DNA of 39,181 nucleotides from an uncultured Clostridia bacterium (GTDB lineage Bacteria; Bacillota; Clostridia; Oscillospirales; Acutalibacteraceae): positions 1 through 39,181 of the forward strand of contig CAUBKG010000010.1 of NCBI GenBank assembly GCA_958436475.1. The letters are read 5' to 3'. The notes beneath the pieces were generated by a model that was given only the letters and a program-made list of their open reading frames with translations, was not told the DNA's origin and made no database searches. This document shows positions 1-6,552 of this stretch, in pieces. Positions within the stretch are counted from its first letter, which is position 1; the number at the start of each line of letters is the position of its first letter. The position numbers were made by a program, and so were the translations under genes.

Positions 1-690
1 TTAGCGAAGGAACTGAAAGAAAACAGCTACCCCGGGCGCGGGATCGTCCTTGGAAGAAGCGCAGACGGCGCGTCGGCCGTTATCGCCTATTTCATCATGG
101 GGCGCAGCGAAAACAGCCGCAACCGTGTGTTTGTGGAGGAAGGGCAGGGCATCCGCACGGAGGCCTTCGACCCTTCAAAGCTGACGGACCCGTCCCTCAT
201 CATTTACGCCCCGGTGCGCGTGCTGAACGGGCAGACCATCGTCACCAACGGCGACCAGACCGATACGGTATACGATTTCCTGAAGGAAGGCAAAACCTTT
301 GAGGAGGCGCTTCGCACCCGTACCTTCGAGCCGGACGCTCCCAATTTCACCCCCCGCGTTTCAGGGCTTGTTTTGCCAAACGGCGCCTATAAGCTTTCCA
401 TTTTAAAGAGCAATGCCGGCAACCCCGATTCCGTGCAGCGCTTTTTCTATGAATACGCAGAGCCCTTAGCGGGCGAAGGCCATTTCATCCACACCTACCG
501 GTGCGATGGCAGCCCCATCCCCTCCTTTGAAGGCGACCCCACCGCGGTCAAAATCGAAGGGGATATCGATTCCTTCACGGAGCTCGTCTGGAACAGCCTC
601 AACGAAGATAATAAGGTTTCCCTTTTCACCCGGTTCATTTCTCTCACAACGGGGGAAACGGAAACCCGCATTCTCAATAAAAACAACTAA
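1..690 (+). CDS. purO: IMP cyclohydrolase, PurO type (5' partial)
   Basis: Closes the purine ring: FAICAR to IMP, the last step of de novo synthesis, in the cytoplasm. The frame is open from base 1 (LAKELKENSYPGRGIVLGRS), so the true start lies just left of the window and only a short N-terminal piece is missing; 229 residues are visible. Recognised by the YPGRGIVLGRS opening, the SENSRNRVF segment, APVRVLNGQTIVTNGDQTD and YEYAEPLAGEGHFIHTY, all features of the archaeal-type IMP cyclohydrolase family also found in clostridia. The next gene is a stand-alone AICAR formyltransferase, which supplies its substrate, so together the two replace bifunctional PurH. An internal ATG at 97 would remove conserved sequence and is not the start. 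Family assignment is by recall of motifs, not alignment. Confidence 0.82.
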   Translation, partial: LAKELKENSYPGRGIVLGRSADGASAVIAYFIMGRSENSRNRVFVEEGQGIRTEAFDPSKLTDPSLIIYAPVRVLNGQTIVTNGDQTDTVYDFLKEGKTFEEALRTRTFEPDAPNFTPRVSGLVLPNGAYKLSILKSNAGNPDSVQRFFYEYAEPLAGEGHFIHTYRCDGSPIPSFEGDPTAVKIEGDIDSFTELVWNSLNEDNKVSLFTRFISLTTGETETRILNKNN

Positions 691-744
691 CACAAAGGCG
701 TCCGCCGCCGGGCGCCCCGGTTACCGTAAGGAGGAGTTTCATTC

Positions 745-1923
745 ATGGCAAACGAATTCATGCTGAAATACGGCTGCAACCCGAACCAGAAGCCGTCCCG
801 CATTTTCATGCAGGATGGAAGCGAACTGCCCATCACCGTTTTAAACGGCCGTCCGGGGTACATCAATTTTCTGGACGCGCTCAACAGCTGGCAGCTCGTA
901 AAGGAGCTGAAGGCCGCTACCGGCCTGCCGTCCGCCGCGTCCTTCAAGCACGTGAGCCCGGCGGGAGCGGCTGTGGGCCTGCCCCTGACCGATACGCTCC
1001 GCAAGATTTATTTTGTGGAAGGCAGGGAGCTTTCCCCCCTCGCATGCGCCTATGCCCGCGCGCGCGGAGCGGACCGCATGTCTTCCTATGGCGACTGGAT
1101 CGCCCTTTCCGACGTGTGCGATCCGGATACGGCGGCGCTCATCAAGCCCGAGGTGTCAGACGGCATCATCGCCCCCGGCTATACGGCGGAGGCGCTCGAA
1201 ATCCTCAAATCGAAGAAAAAAGGGAATTACAACATCGTGGAAATCCGCGCGGACTATACCCCCGCGCCGGTCGAGCATAAGGACGTGTTCGGCGTAACCT
1301 TCGAGCAGGGCCGCAACGAGCTCGCCGTGAACGATGAGCTGCTCCAAAACGTTGTGACCAATGCAAAGGAGCTGCCCGAGGCCGCCCGCCGCGACCTGCT
1401 GATTTCCCTCATCACGCTGAAATATACGCAGTCCAATTCCGTCTGCTATGTGAAGGACGGCCAGGCCATCGGCATCGGCGCGGGGCAGCAGTCCCGCATC
1501 CACTGCACCCGCCTCGCCGGCAATAAGGCGGATAACTGGTGGCTCCGCCAGAACCCGAAGGTGCTGAACCTCCCCTTCCGGGAGGATATCCGCCGCCCCG
1601 ACCGGGACAACACGATCGACGTTTATATTTCCGAGGATTCTATGGACGTTTTGGCAGACGGCACATGGGAAAACTTTTTCACCGTGAAGCCGGAGCCTCT
1701 TTCCCGGGAGGAAAAGCGCGCCTGGCTCGACCAGATGACCGGCGTTTCCCTCGGCTCGGATGCGTTCTTCCCCTTTGGGGATAACATCGAGCGCGCGCAC
1801 CGCAGCGGCGTGGAATTCATTGCCCAGCCGGGCGGCTCCATCCGGGACGACAACGTTATCGAAACCTGCAACAAATACGGCATTGCCATGGCGTTTACGG
1901 GCATCCGCCTGTTCCATCATTAA
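745..1923 (+). CDS. purH: AICAR formyltransferase, stand-alone (PurH C-domain type)
   Basis: Transfers a formyl group from 10-formyl-tetrahydrofolate to AICAR to give FAICAR. The 392-residue protein consists only of the transformylase part of PurH: it opens with KYGCNPNQ, carries the catalytic-type SFKHVSPAGAA (Lys-His pair), then QSNSVCYVKDGQAIGIGAGQ, SRIHCTRLA and the C-terminal SDAFFPFGDNIERA, FIAQPGGSIRDD and MAFTGIRLFHH. There is no N-terminal IMP cyclohydrolase (MGS-like) domain; that role falls to the PurO-type gene 54 bases upstream. The ATG at 745 follows AAGGAGGAG at good spacing. Very likely co-transcribed with the gene before and perhaps purD. The symbol purH is used for the transformylase activity only. 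Confidence 0.9.
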   Translation: MANEFMLKYGCNPNQKPSRIFMQDGSELPITVLNGRPGYINFLDALNSWQLVKELKAATGLPSAASFKHVSPAGAAVGLPLTDTLRKIYFVEGRELSPLACAYARARGADRMSSYGDWIALSDVCDPDTAALIKPEVSDGIIAPGYTAEALEILKSKKKGNYNIVEIRADYTPAPVEHKDVFGVTFEQGRNELAVNDELLQNVVTNAKELPEAARRDLLISLITLKYTQSNSVCYVKDGQAIGIGAGQQSRIHCTRLAGNKADNWWLRQNPKVLNLPFREDIRRPDRDNTIDVYISEDSMDVLADGTWENFFTVKPEPLSREEKRAWLDQMTGVSLGSDAFFPFGDNIERAHRSGVEFIAQPGGSIRDDNVIETCNKYGIAMAFTGIRLFHH

Positions 1924-2080
1924 CAGAAGAAATGAGGCAGTCCTCCCCGCGGAATTTTCCCGCGCCGGGGGATTGCGTGCTTTATCGGAATTGGGGCTCC
2001 GGCCGGGGGCCCCGGCAAAAACCGGCGCGCCGCGCGGCTGATGAAGATACGGGCGTGCGGCGGCAGAATGGAGAGCTTTT
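1924..2080 (+). other. GC-rich spacer between AICAR formyltransferase and purD
   Basis: A 157-base gap with several short G/C self-complementary stretches (for example CCGG and GCGC blocks around 1995-2040) but no run of T that would make a convincing terminator. GGAGAG just before 2081 is the purD ribosome binding site. No small coding frame looks real. The genes on either side are probably one transcript. Confidence 0.5.
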
Positions 2081-3349
2081 ATGAAGGTACTGATGATAGG
2101 CGGCGGCGGCCGGGAACACGCGCTGATTAAAAAAATCAAGGAAAGCCCCCGTGTGGAGGCCGTTTACTGCGCGCCGGGCAACGGCGGCATCTCGTGCGAT
2201 GCACAGTGCTTTCCCGTTTCCGCAACCGATATTCCGGGCGTTTTGGCGCTTGCCGAACAGCTGAAGCCCGATCTCGTGTTCGTTGCGCCGGACGATCCCC
2301 TCGCCGCCGGCATGGTGGATGCGCTGGAGGAAAAGGGCTTCCGCGCGTTCGGTCCGCGGGCGAATGCCGCGCAGATTGAAGCCAGCAAGGTGTTTTCCAA
2401 AAACCTGATGAAGAAATACGGCATCCCCACCGCGGGCTATGAGGTGTTCAGCGACCCCGCCGCCGCGCTTTCCTATATCCGGGAGCAGAACCGCTTCCCG
2501 GCGGTCATCAAGGCGGACGGCCTCGCCCTCGGCAAGGGTGTCATCATCGCGGGGGATCTCGGAGCCGCGGAGGAAGGCGTCCGCACCATTATGGAGGATA
2601 AGGTCTTCGGAGAATCGGGCAGCCGCGTGGTGGTGGAGGAATTCATCACCGGGCCGGAGGTTTCCGTACTCGCGTTTACAGACGGCAAAACCGTTTGCCC
2701 CATGGTTTCCTCCATGGACCATAAGCGCGCACTGGACGGCGACCGGGGCCTCAACACGGGCGGTATGGGCACCATCAGCCCCAATCCGTATTACACGGAG
2801 GAAATGGCCGAGCGCTGCCGGAAGGAGATTTTCGAGCCGACCATCGCCGCCATGCACGCGGAGGGCCGCCCCTTCAAGGGCTGCCTCTATTTCGGACTCA
2901 TGCTCACGAAGGACGGCCCGAAGGTGATTGAATACAACGCCCGCTTCGGCGACCCGGAGGCGCAGGTGGTGCTTCCCCGCCTGAAAACGGATATCATGGA
3001 TATTATCGACGTTATTTTAGAAGAGCGCCTCAATACGCTCCCCATCGAGTGGGAGGATAACGCGTGCGCCTGCGTCATCATGGCGTCCGGTGGGTACCCC
3101 GGCAGCTATGAGAAGGGCAAGGAAATCACCGGCCTGGATGAAAACGGGCAGGCCCCCGGCGCGGTGGTCTACCATTCCGGCACCAAAAGGGAAAAGGGCG
3201 CGTTTTATACGAACGGCGGCCGCGTGCTCGGTGTTACCGCCAAGGGCGGCGCCCTTGCGGAAGCGCTCGAAAACGCCTACCGCGCCGTGGAAGGCATCCG
3301 TTTCGAAGGCGCGCATTACCGCAGGGATATCGGGAAAAAGAAGTTTTAG
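2081..3349 (+). CDS. purD: phosphoribosylamine-glycine ligase (GAR synthetase)
   Basis: Joins glycine to phosphoribosylamine with ATP, the second step of purine synthesis. The 422 residues match the family length. It begins with the glycine-rich loop MKVLMIGGGGREHAL, then AFGPRANAAQIEASK, the ATP-grasp segment FPAVIKADGLALGKGV, VVVEEFITGPEVSV, RGLNTGGMGTISP and VIEYNARFGDPEAQVVLPRL. The usual GPEAPL is APDDPL here, a variation that does not touch the ATP-grasp residues. The ATG at 2081 is preceded by GGAGAG. Last gene of the purine group; two hairpins follow, the second ending both this transcript and the opposing small gene at 3461. Confidence 0.96.
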   Translation: MKVLMIGGGGREHALIKKIKESPRVEAVYCAPGNGGISCDAQCFPVSATDIPGVLALAEQLKPDLVFVAPDDPLAAGMVDALEEKGFRAFGPRANAAQIEASKVFSKNLMKKYGIPTAGYEVFSDPAAALSYIREQNRFPAVIKADGLALGKGVIIAGDLGAAEEGVRTIMEDKVFGESGSRVVVEEFITGPEVSVLAFTDGKTVCPMVSSMDHKRALDGDRGLNTGGMGTISPNPYYTEEMAERCRKEIFEPTIAAMHAEGRPFKGCLYFGLMLTKDGPKVIEYNARFGDPEAQVVLPRLKTDIMDIIDVILEERLNTLPIEWEDNACACVIMASGGYPGSYEKGKEITGLDENGQAPGAVVYHSGTKREKGAFYTNGGRVLGVTAKGGALAEALENAYRAVEGIRFEGAHYRRDIGKKKF

Positions 3350-3370
3350 TTTGGCTTTTAGATAGAAAAA

Positions 3371-3399
3371 CCGCCGCCTCGCTGCATGGCTTGCGGCGG
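3371..3399 (+). terminator. hairpin after purD
   Basis: A 7-bp perfect stem CCGCCGC (3371-3377) with GCGGCGG (3393-3399), 22 bases after the purD stop. Followed by only a weak T run, so it is at best a partial terminator backed up by the longer hairpin at 3405. Confidence 0.5.
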
Positions 3400-3404
3400 T
3401 TATC

Positions 3405-3452
3405 ATACAAAAGAGGAGCGTCTGACCGTGGTCAGACGCTCCTCTTTTGTAT
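3405..3452. terminator. bidirectional terminator between purD and the HTH array
   Basis: A perfect inverted repeat with 22-base arms (3405-3426 and 3431-3452) and a 4-base loop. The outer part is A/T rich (AAAAG on one side, CTTTT on the other), so on either strand the stem ends in a U run. It lies exactly between converging genes, purD from the left and the first HTH gene from the right. Confidence 0.85.
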
Positions 3453-3460
3453 GTGCAGGG

Positions 3461-3676
3461 TCACTTTATTTCCTTGCCGGTATCGTTCAGAACAAAGCTG
3501 CCCACAAAGGTGGCATCACAGGCCCTTGCAATGTCCTGCAATTCCTTTTCGGATAAATTATCGCGGCGCAGCTTGGAGCTGATATTGGAAATCGTTGTGC
3601 CGAGCCTTGCCGCCAACTCTGTTTTCTTCATGCCTCTTTCAATTAAAAGAAGATTCACCACTTTCGCCATGCCCAT
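3461..3676 (-). CDS. small XRE-like HTH protein, copy 1 (type A)
   Basis: A 71-residue protein that is essentially one helix-turn-helix domain: helices around MAKVVNLLLIERGM, KKTELAARLG and TISNISSKLRR, then the conserved DNLSEKELQDIARACD and a short C-terminal strand ending FVLNDTGKEIK. Probably a DNA-binding autorepressor or antirepressor-like orphan regulator; the target is unknown. AAGGGGGG precedes the ATG at 3676, and a good promoter (TTGATT, 17 bases, TATAAT) lies directly upstream. It is one of five related genes in tandem and closest to copy 3 at 4134, sharing the DNLSEKEL core and the VLNDTGKEIK tail. Homology is clear within the array; function is not known. Confidence 0.8.
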   Translation of the reverse strand: MGMAKVVNLLLIERGMKKTELAARLGTTISNISSKLRRDNLSEKELQDIARACDATFVGSFVLNDTGKEIK

Positions 3677-3701
3677 ACTCTTCCCCCCTTAAACTGACTA
3701 A

Positions 3702-3730
3702 ATTATATGTTTTTAGGCGGATGAAATCAA
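3702..3730 (-). promoter_or_regulatory. promoter of HTH copy 1
   Basis: On the minus strand, TTGATT (3730-3725), a 17-base spacer and TATAAT (3707-3702), followed 26 bases later by the ATG at 3676. The bases after the -10 (TTTAGTCAGTTTAAGGGG) resemble those after the -10 of copy 5 (TTTAGATCGTTAAAGGGG), suggesting duplicated promoters. Confidence 0.7.
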
Positions 3731-3770
3731 TAAAAGAATCAAGTAATTGATTCTAAAGTAAAAAAACATA

Positions 3771-3799
3771 TTGACAAAGTTGATTTTACAATATATAAT
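3771..3799 (+). promoter_or_regulatory. perfect sigma-A promoter pointing antisense into HTH copy 2
   Basis: TTGACA at 3771-3776, a 17-base spacer, TATAAT at 3794-3799: an exact consensus promoter on the plus strand. No plus-strand gene of normal size follows. The transcript would start near 3806 and run through the complement of the HTH gene at 3881-4093. A 22-codon frame (ATG at 3858, preceded at a distance by AGGGG) overlaps the 3' end of that gene. Confidence 0.65.
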
Positions 3800-3880
3800 T
3801 TGACTAAAAAATAAAATAATAAACTGAATAATCAAATATTAGGGGCGACTTTATATCATGCCCGCCGCCTGCCCCGCGAT

Positions 3881-4093
3881 TTACACGGTTTTGCCGGTAT
3901 CCCGGAACGTGAAAACCCCATCGTAATCGCAATCCAGCGCGTTTGCGATAGCATGTAATTCTTTCTCACTTAAATTATCTCGGTTAAGCTTACTATAAAG
4001 ATTAGAACCCTTATAACCCAGCTTATCACTTAGTTCTTTTATCGTCATTTTTCTTTCAAGCAAAATAGTCCGGATTTTTATTGCCATTCCCAC
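3881..4093 (-). CDS. small XRE-like HTH protein, copy 2 (type B)
   Basis: A 70-residue single-domain helix-turn-helix protein: MAIKIRTILLERKM, TIKELSDKLGYKGSNLYSK, DNLSEKELHAIANALD and the tail TFRDTGKTV. The amino acid sequence is identical to copy 5 (4810-5022), although the DNA differs at about eight positions, all synonymous. The start read here is GTG at 4093 (AAAGGAG 12 bases before); an ATG at 4087 two codons in is the alternative, whereas copy 5 has ATG at the equivalent first position. No promoter is visible in the 40 bases before copy 3, so it is probably co-transcribed from copy 3. A perfect promoter on the other strand points into it. Confidence 0.78.
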   Translation of the reverse strand: MGMAIKIRTILLERKMTIKELSDKLGYKGSNLYSKLNRDNLSEKELHAIANALDCDYDGVFTFRDTGKTV

Positions 4094-4133
4094 GCTGCCT
4101 TCGTCTCCTTTGCAATGAAGCCAATGACTTTGA

Positions 4134-4349
4134 TTATTTTATTTCCTTGCCGGTATCGTTCAGAACAAAGCCACCCACAAAGGCTGCATCGCAGGCCCTT
4201 GCAATATCGTGCAATTCCTTTTCGGATAAATTATCACGGCGCAGTTTGGAGCTGATATTTTGGATGCTTTTCCCTAATTTATTTGCTAAAACGGTCATTG
4301 TCATATTTCGCTCTAACAACAATATTTTAACTGTTTTTGCCATGCTCAT
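4134..4349 (-). CDS. small XRE-like HTH protein, copy 3 (type A')
   Basis: A 71-residue helix-turn-helix protein (MSMAKTVKILLLERNMTM, TVLANKLGKSIQNISSKLRR, DNLSEKELHDIARACD, VLNDTGKEIK). The C-terminal half is nearly the same as copy 1 at protein and DNA level, while the recognition helix differs (KSIQN against TTISN), so these paralogues may bind different sites. The frame stays open upstream to 4529, but the ATG at 4349, preceded by AAAGGG, gives a protein aligned with its four relatives; the 60 extra residues have no family likeness. Role unknown; a regulator is inferred from the fold. Confidence 0.78.
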   Translation of the reverse strand: MSMAKTVKILLLERNMTMTVLANKLGKSIQNISSKLRRDNLSEKELHDIARACDAAFVGGFVLNDTGKEIK

Positions 4350-4485
4350 GTGAGAATCCCTTTCTGTCTGTTTACGTCGCCTGCCGGTTTTCACGTCCCC
4401 TGTAGGACGCGATGCCCACATCTCGCTATTTGCCCGGCCAGCAATCATGGAGGTACCGTGGCGGCAGGCCGTCTTGCAATGAGAC
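4350..4485 (-). other. GC-rich leader-like segment before HTH copy 3
   Basis: 136 bases, much richer in G/C than the rest of the array. It contains an inverted repeat GCCTGCCG (4379-4386) and CGGCAGGC (4462-4469) about 75 bases apart. No promoter or reading frame is convincing. It may be a structured leader of copy 3 or foreign DNA inserted between paralogues. Confidence 0.35.
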
Positions 4486-4698
4486 TTATATGGTTTTTCC
4501 GGTATCCTTGTCAGTAAAGACAATGTCATAGTCGTAATTTAAAACTTCGGCTATTTTCTTCAAGTCTTTTTCCGAAAAATTATCGCGTTTCATTTTATCG
4601 CTCATAGTTGGAACGCTCTTATTTAACCGCCTCGCTAATTCCGTGAGTGTTATTTCGCGTTCTATTAAAAGTATTTTTATTTTTTTAGCAGCAGACAA
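4486..4698 (-). CDS. small XRE-like HTH protein, copy 4 (type C)
   Basis: A 70-residue helix-turn-helix protein, the most diverged of the five: KKIKILLIEREITLTELARR, LNKSVPTMSDKMKR, DNFSEKDLKKIAEVLN and the shared tail DKDTGKTI. The start is TTG at 4698 with GGGGTG a few bases before; no ATG is in frame upstream. It has its own promoter (TTGAAA, 17 bases, TATAAT at 4748-4720). The recognition helix differs from both other types, so a different operator is expected. Fold certain, function unknown. Confidence 0.75.
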   Translation of the reverse strand: MSAAKKIKILLIEREITLTELARRLNKSVPTMSDKMKRDNFSEKDLKKIAEVLNYDYDIVFTDKDTGKTI

Positions 4699-4719
4699 TT
4701 CATCACCCCATCGTTTATC

Positions 4720-4748
4720 ATTATACGTTTTTTATCAAACCTTTTCAA
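4720..4748 (-). promoter_or_regulatory. promoter of HTH copy 4
   Basis: Minus strand TTGAAA (4748-4743), 17-base spacer, TATAAT (4725-4720), 22 bases before the TTG start at 4698. Confidence 0.7.
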
Positions 4749-4809
4749 ATAAAAAACGAATAAGTTGGTAAAACACGAAATCTTTTTGTCTGTTTTTGCA
4801 TCCTGTCGT

Positions 4810-5022
4810 TTACACGGTTTTGCCGGTATCCCGGAATGTGAAAACCCCATCGTAATCGCAATCAAGTGCATTTGCGATAGCATGCAATTCTTTTTCACTT
4901 AAATTATCTCGGTTAAGCTTACTATAAAGATTAGACCCCTTATAACCCAGCTTATCACTTAGTTCTTTTATCGTCATTTTTCTTTCAAGCAAAATAGTCC
5001 GAATTTTTATTGCCATTCCCAT
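4810..5022 (-). CDS. small XRE-like HTH protein, copy 5 (type B)
   Basis: A 70-residue helix-turn-helix protein with the same amino acid sequence as copy 2 (MAIKIRTILLERKM through TFRDTGKTV). It starts with ATG at 5022 behind AAAGGGG and has its own promoter at 5076-5048. Being first in transcription order, it stands back to back with the plus-strand gene at 5206 across a 180-base AT-rich region that holds promoters for both. That layout is typical of a repressor facing the gene it may control, but this is inference. Confidence 0.8.
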   Translation of the reverse strand: MGMAIKIRTILLERKMTIKELSDKLGYKGSNLYSKLNRDNLSEKELHAIANALDCDYDGVFTFRDTGKTV

Positions 5023-5047
5023 GTTCTCAACCCCTTTAACGATCTAA

Positions 5048-5076
5048 ATTATACTTTATAGAATATAAAATTACAA
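5048..5076 (-). promoter_or_regulatory. promoter of HTH copy 5
   Basis: Minus strand TTGTAA (5076-5071), 17-base spacer, TATAAT (5053-5048), 26 bases before the ATG at 5022. Confidence 0.7.
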
Positions 5077-5117
5077 ATCATAAAATAGTATTTCACTTTT
5101 ATTTATAATTTTTGCAC

Positions 5118-5146
5118 TTGACATTTTATATTTAAAAGTGTAGTAT
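5118..5146 (+). promoter_or_regulatory. promoter of the 5206-6176 small-gene operon
   Basis: TTGACA (5118-5123), 17-base spacer, TAGTAT (5141-5146). Divergent from the HTH copy 5 promoter, with only about 40 bases between the two -35 boxes, so one bound repressor could affect both. Confidence 0.65.
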
Positions 5147-5205
5147 TATTAATAAGAATATATAAATACTCTTAAAAATACAGAAAAAAGGAGCGTAAAT
5201 TTTTT

Positions 5206-5553
5206 GTGAACAAAAACAAAATTACCGTAATCAGGCGGGAAAACAAGTCGAGAAGGGAGGAGCAAGCCCTCCGGCTCCTGCGGTGGATCCAAAAATATCC
5301 CGGGTGGTGGCATCTCATCTGCACCCCCGGCGACGAACGCATGGCTCCCGCCATGATGAAAATGCTGATTCAGCGCCTGAAGGAAGGGCAGTTTTATGAA
5401 ATCATCTTCGTTTTGCTCATGGTGCACCGGAAAGCTGGCTTCCTGAGCAATATATTCCGGCCCCTTCTGCTCGAGCTGATCCTGGCGGGGTGGAGCGGAG
5501 AGCCGGAAGGCCGCGAACGCATTTTGCAGAGCATCACCGATTTACTCACCTGA
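5206..5553 (+). CDS. hypothetical protein, 115 aa
   Basis: Not recognised. The N-terminus is strongly basic (MNKNKITVIRRENKSRREEQ), followed by an aromatic-rich segment (RWIQKYPGWWHLICTP) and predicted helices rich in Leu/Ile (QFYEIIFVLLMVHRKAG, NIFRPLLLELILAGW). No Cys pairs, signal peptide or catalytic motif is seen. The start is GTG at 5206, 12 bases after AAAAAGGAG. First gene of three small genes read in the same direction; faces the HTH array across a shared promoter region. Coding character is supported by good ribosome sites and tight packing with the next gene. Confidence 0.65.
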   Translation: MNKNKITVIRRENKSRREEQALRLLRWIQKYPGWWHLICTPGDERMAPAMMKMLIQRLKEGQFYEIIFVLLMVHRKAGFLSNIFRPLLLELILAGWSGEPEGRERILQSITDLLT

Positions 5554-5571
5554 TATCAAAGGAGGAAAACC

Positions 5572-5874
5572 ATGTATTTCAGAGACTTATTAAAAAGGGC
5601 AAACGTAAGCTCCCTCGAATTCTTTCTGCTGCACGGAGTGGAGGGCCACGAAAGGCCGCCGGAGCAAACATATTCGGAGCGGCTGGATGCGGCAGAGGAA
5701 AAAATAACGTCCTTTTTGCGGCCACTGTGCAAAAACCGGCGTGAATTTGATGAAATAACCGGCTATCTCTGCAATCAGATGGACGTGTATCAGGACGTTT
5801 ATTTTGAAATCGGACTAATCGCGGGAGCGAAGCTTGCCTTCCAGCTCCGCGGCGGAATGGAGGAGCTGCTGTAA
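5572..5874 (+). CDS. hypothetical protein, 100 aa (possibly DUF6809-like)
   Basis: Function unknown. A helical acidic protein with ERLDAAEEKITSFLRPLCKN in the middle and YFEIGLIAGAKLAFQL near the end. The pattern of a paired-helix middle and an F-x-x-G-x-x-x-G-A-K/R-L ending recalls small clostridial proteins of the DUF6809 type, but this is only a resemblance. Starts at ATG 5572 behind AAAGGAGG. Its stop codon overlaps the next start by one base (TAATG), so the two are translationally coupled. Confidence 0.65.
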   Translation: MYFRDLLKRANVSSLEFFLLHGVEGHERPPEQTYSERLDAAEEKITSFLRPLCKNRREFDEITGYLCNQMDVYQDVYFEIGLIAGAKLAFQLRGGMEELL

Positions 5875-6176
5875 TGGTAATCCGCCGGATTAAGGAGCGG
5901 CACTGGGCGCATGTGTATGGTCAGATCACCCGGTATGGGCGCGCCGTGCCTCTTTCCCGCCAGTATGATATAGACGTTGCCTGCAACGGCGTTTCTTACA
6001 TTTTGAAGGTCCAGCCGGAAAAGGGACGGCGGATCGCCGCGCTTCAGGCCCTGGGGGTGTATCCCGGCGGCGAAGGGGACGGGAGGAAGGAACTCCGGTT
6101 GATTGAAGATAACGCCCTGCTTTCCGCCTTGCTCGAAATCATCGTTTATCAGGGGGCGCAGCGGCGGGAAACATAA
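5874..6176 (+). CDS. hypothetical protein, 100 aa
   Basis: Not recognised. A basic N-terminus (MVIRRIKERHWAHVYGQITR) is followed by strand-rich sequence (YDIDVACNGVSYILKVQPEK) and a C-terminal helix (DNALLSALLEIIVYQGAQ). No membrane span or catalytic motif is apparent. It begins inside the stop codon of the previous gene (one-base overlap), which implies coupled translation and a shared job. Ends before a hairpin that separates it from the converging Cys-rich genes. Confidence 0.62.
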   Translation: MVIRRIKERHWAHVYGQITRYGRAVPLSRQYDIDVACNGVSYILKVQPEKGRRIAALQALGVYPGGEGDGRKELRLIEDNALLSALLEIIVYQGAQRRET

Positions 6177-6180
6177 ATGA

Positions 6181-6214
6181 GGGCCCTGGGAAAACAATCG
6201 TCTCCACAGGGCCC
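6181..6214. terminator. hairpin between converging operons
   Basis: Stem GGGCCCTG (6181-6188) with CAGGGCCC (6207-6214), 18-base loop, lying between the stops of the genes ending at 6176 (plus) and 6223 (minus). Poor T run, so only a moderate terminator. Confidence 0.5.
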
Positions 6215-6222
6215 GCTGATTG

Positions 6223-6552
6223 TTACTTACAGCATTCGTCGCAGCAGTCGCAGTCGATTTGGCCTTCGCCAACACAGGCGATCACGTTATAATTGATCGG
6301 GATCTTGATGCATACCTTCTGCGTTATGGTGATTTCACATGTGCCGCCGCATTTTCCCTCTTTGCAGCACACGGTTGGCTCGCCGCAGCATTTGGTTTCG
6401 ATTTCACCGATAGTCGCATCCTGCTTGAGCTCTACCGGAACGCTGATATCCACATACTGATATCCGACCTTTGAGCAGTCGTTCGATTCCGGGCATTCGC
6501 ACGGCTCAGGCTTCCCTGGGTGCGGGTAATAGGGAAGATTGCTCTTATCCAT
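6223..6552 (-). CDS. cysteine-rich protein, second of a paralogous pair
   Basis: A 109-residue protein with 17 or so cysteines, many paired (KCCGEP, VCCKEGKCGG, DCDCCDECCK at the C-terminus). The core ITITQKVCIKIPINYNV is an alternating strand like those in some clostridial spore-surface proteins. No signal peptide. Paralogue of the gene upstream, sharing KCCGEP and the T-I-x-Q-x-x-C strand. ATG at 6552 is preceded by GAGGAGG and overlaps the TAA of the upstream gene by one base; a longer frame to 6594 would overlap that gene more and lacks family likeness. A spore coat or exosporium component, or a metal-binding protein, is inference only. Confidence 0.72.
   Translation of the reverse strand: MDKSNLPYYPHPGKPEPCECPESNDCSKVGYQYVDISVPVELKQDATIGEIETKCCGEPTVCCKEGKCGGTCEITITQKVCIKIPINYNVIACVGEGQIDCDCCDECCK

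Noticed and set aside
4350..4529. N-terminal extension of HTH copy 3 to give 131 residues
   Set aside because: The extra 60 residues have no match to the paralogues, and AAAGGG stands before the internal ATG at 4349.
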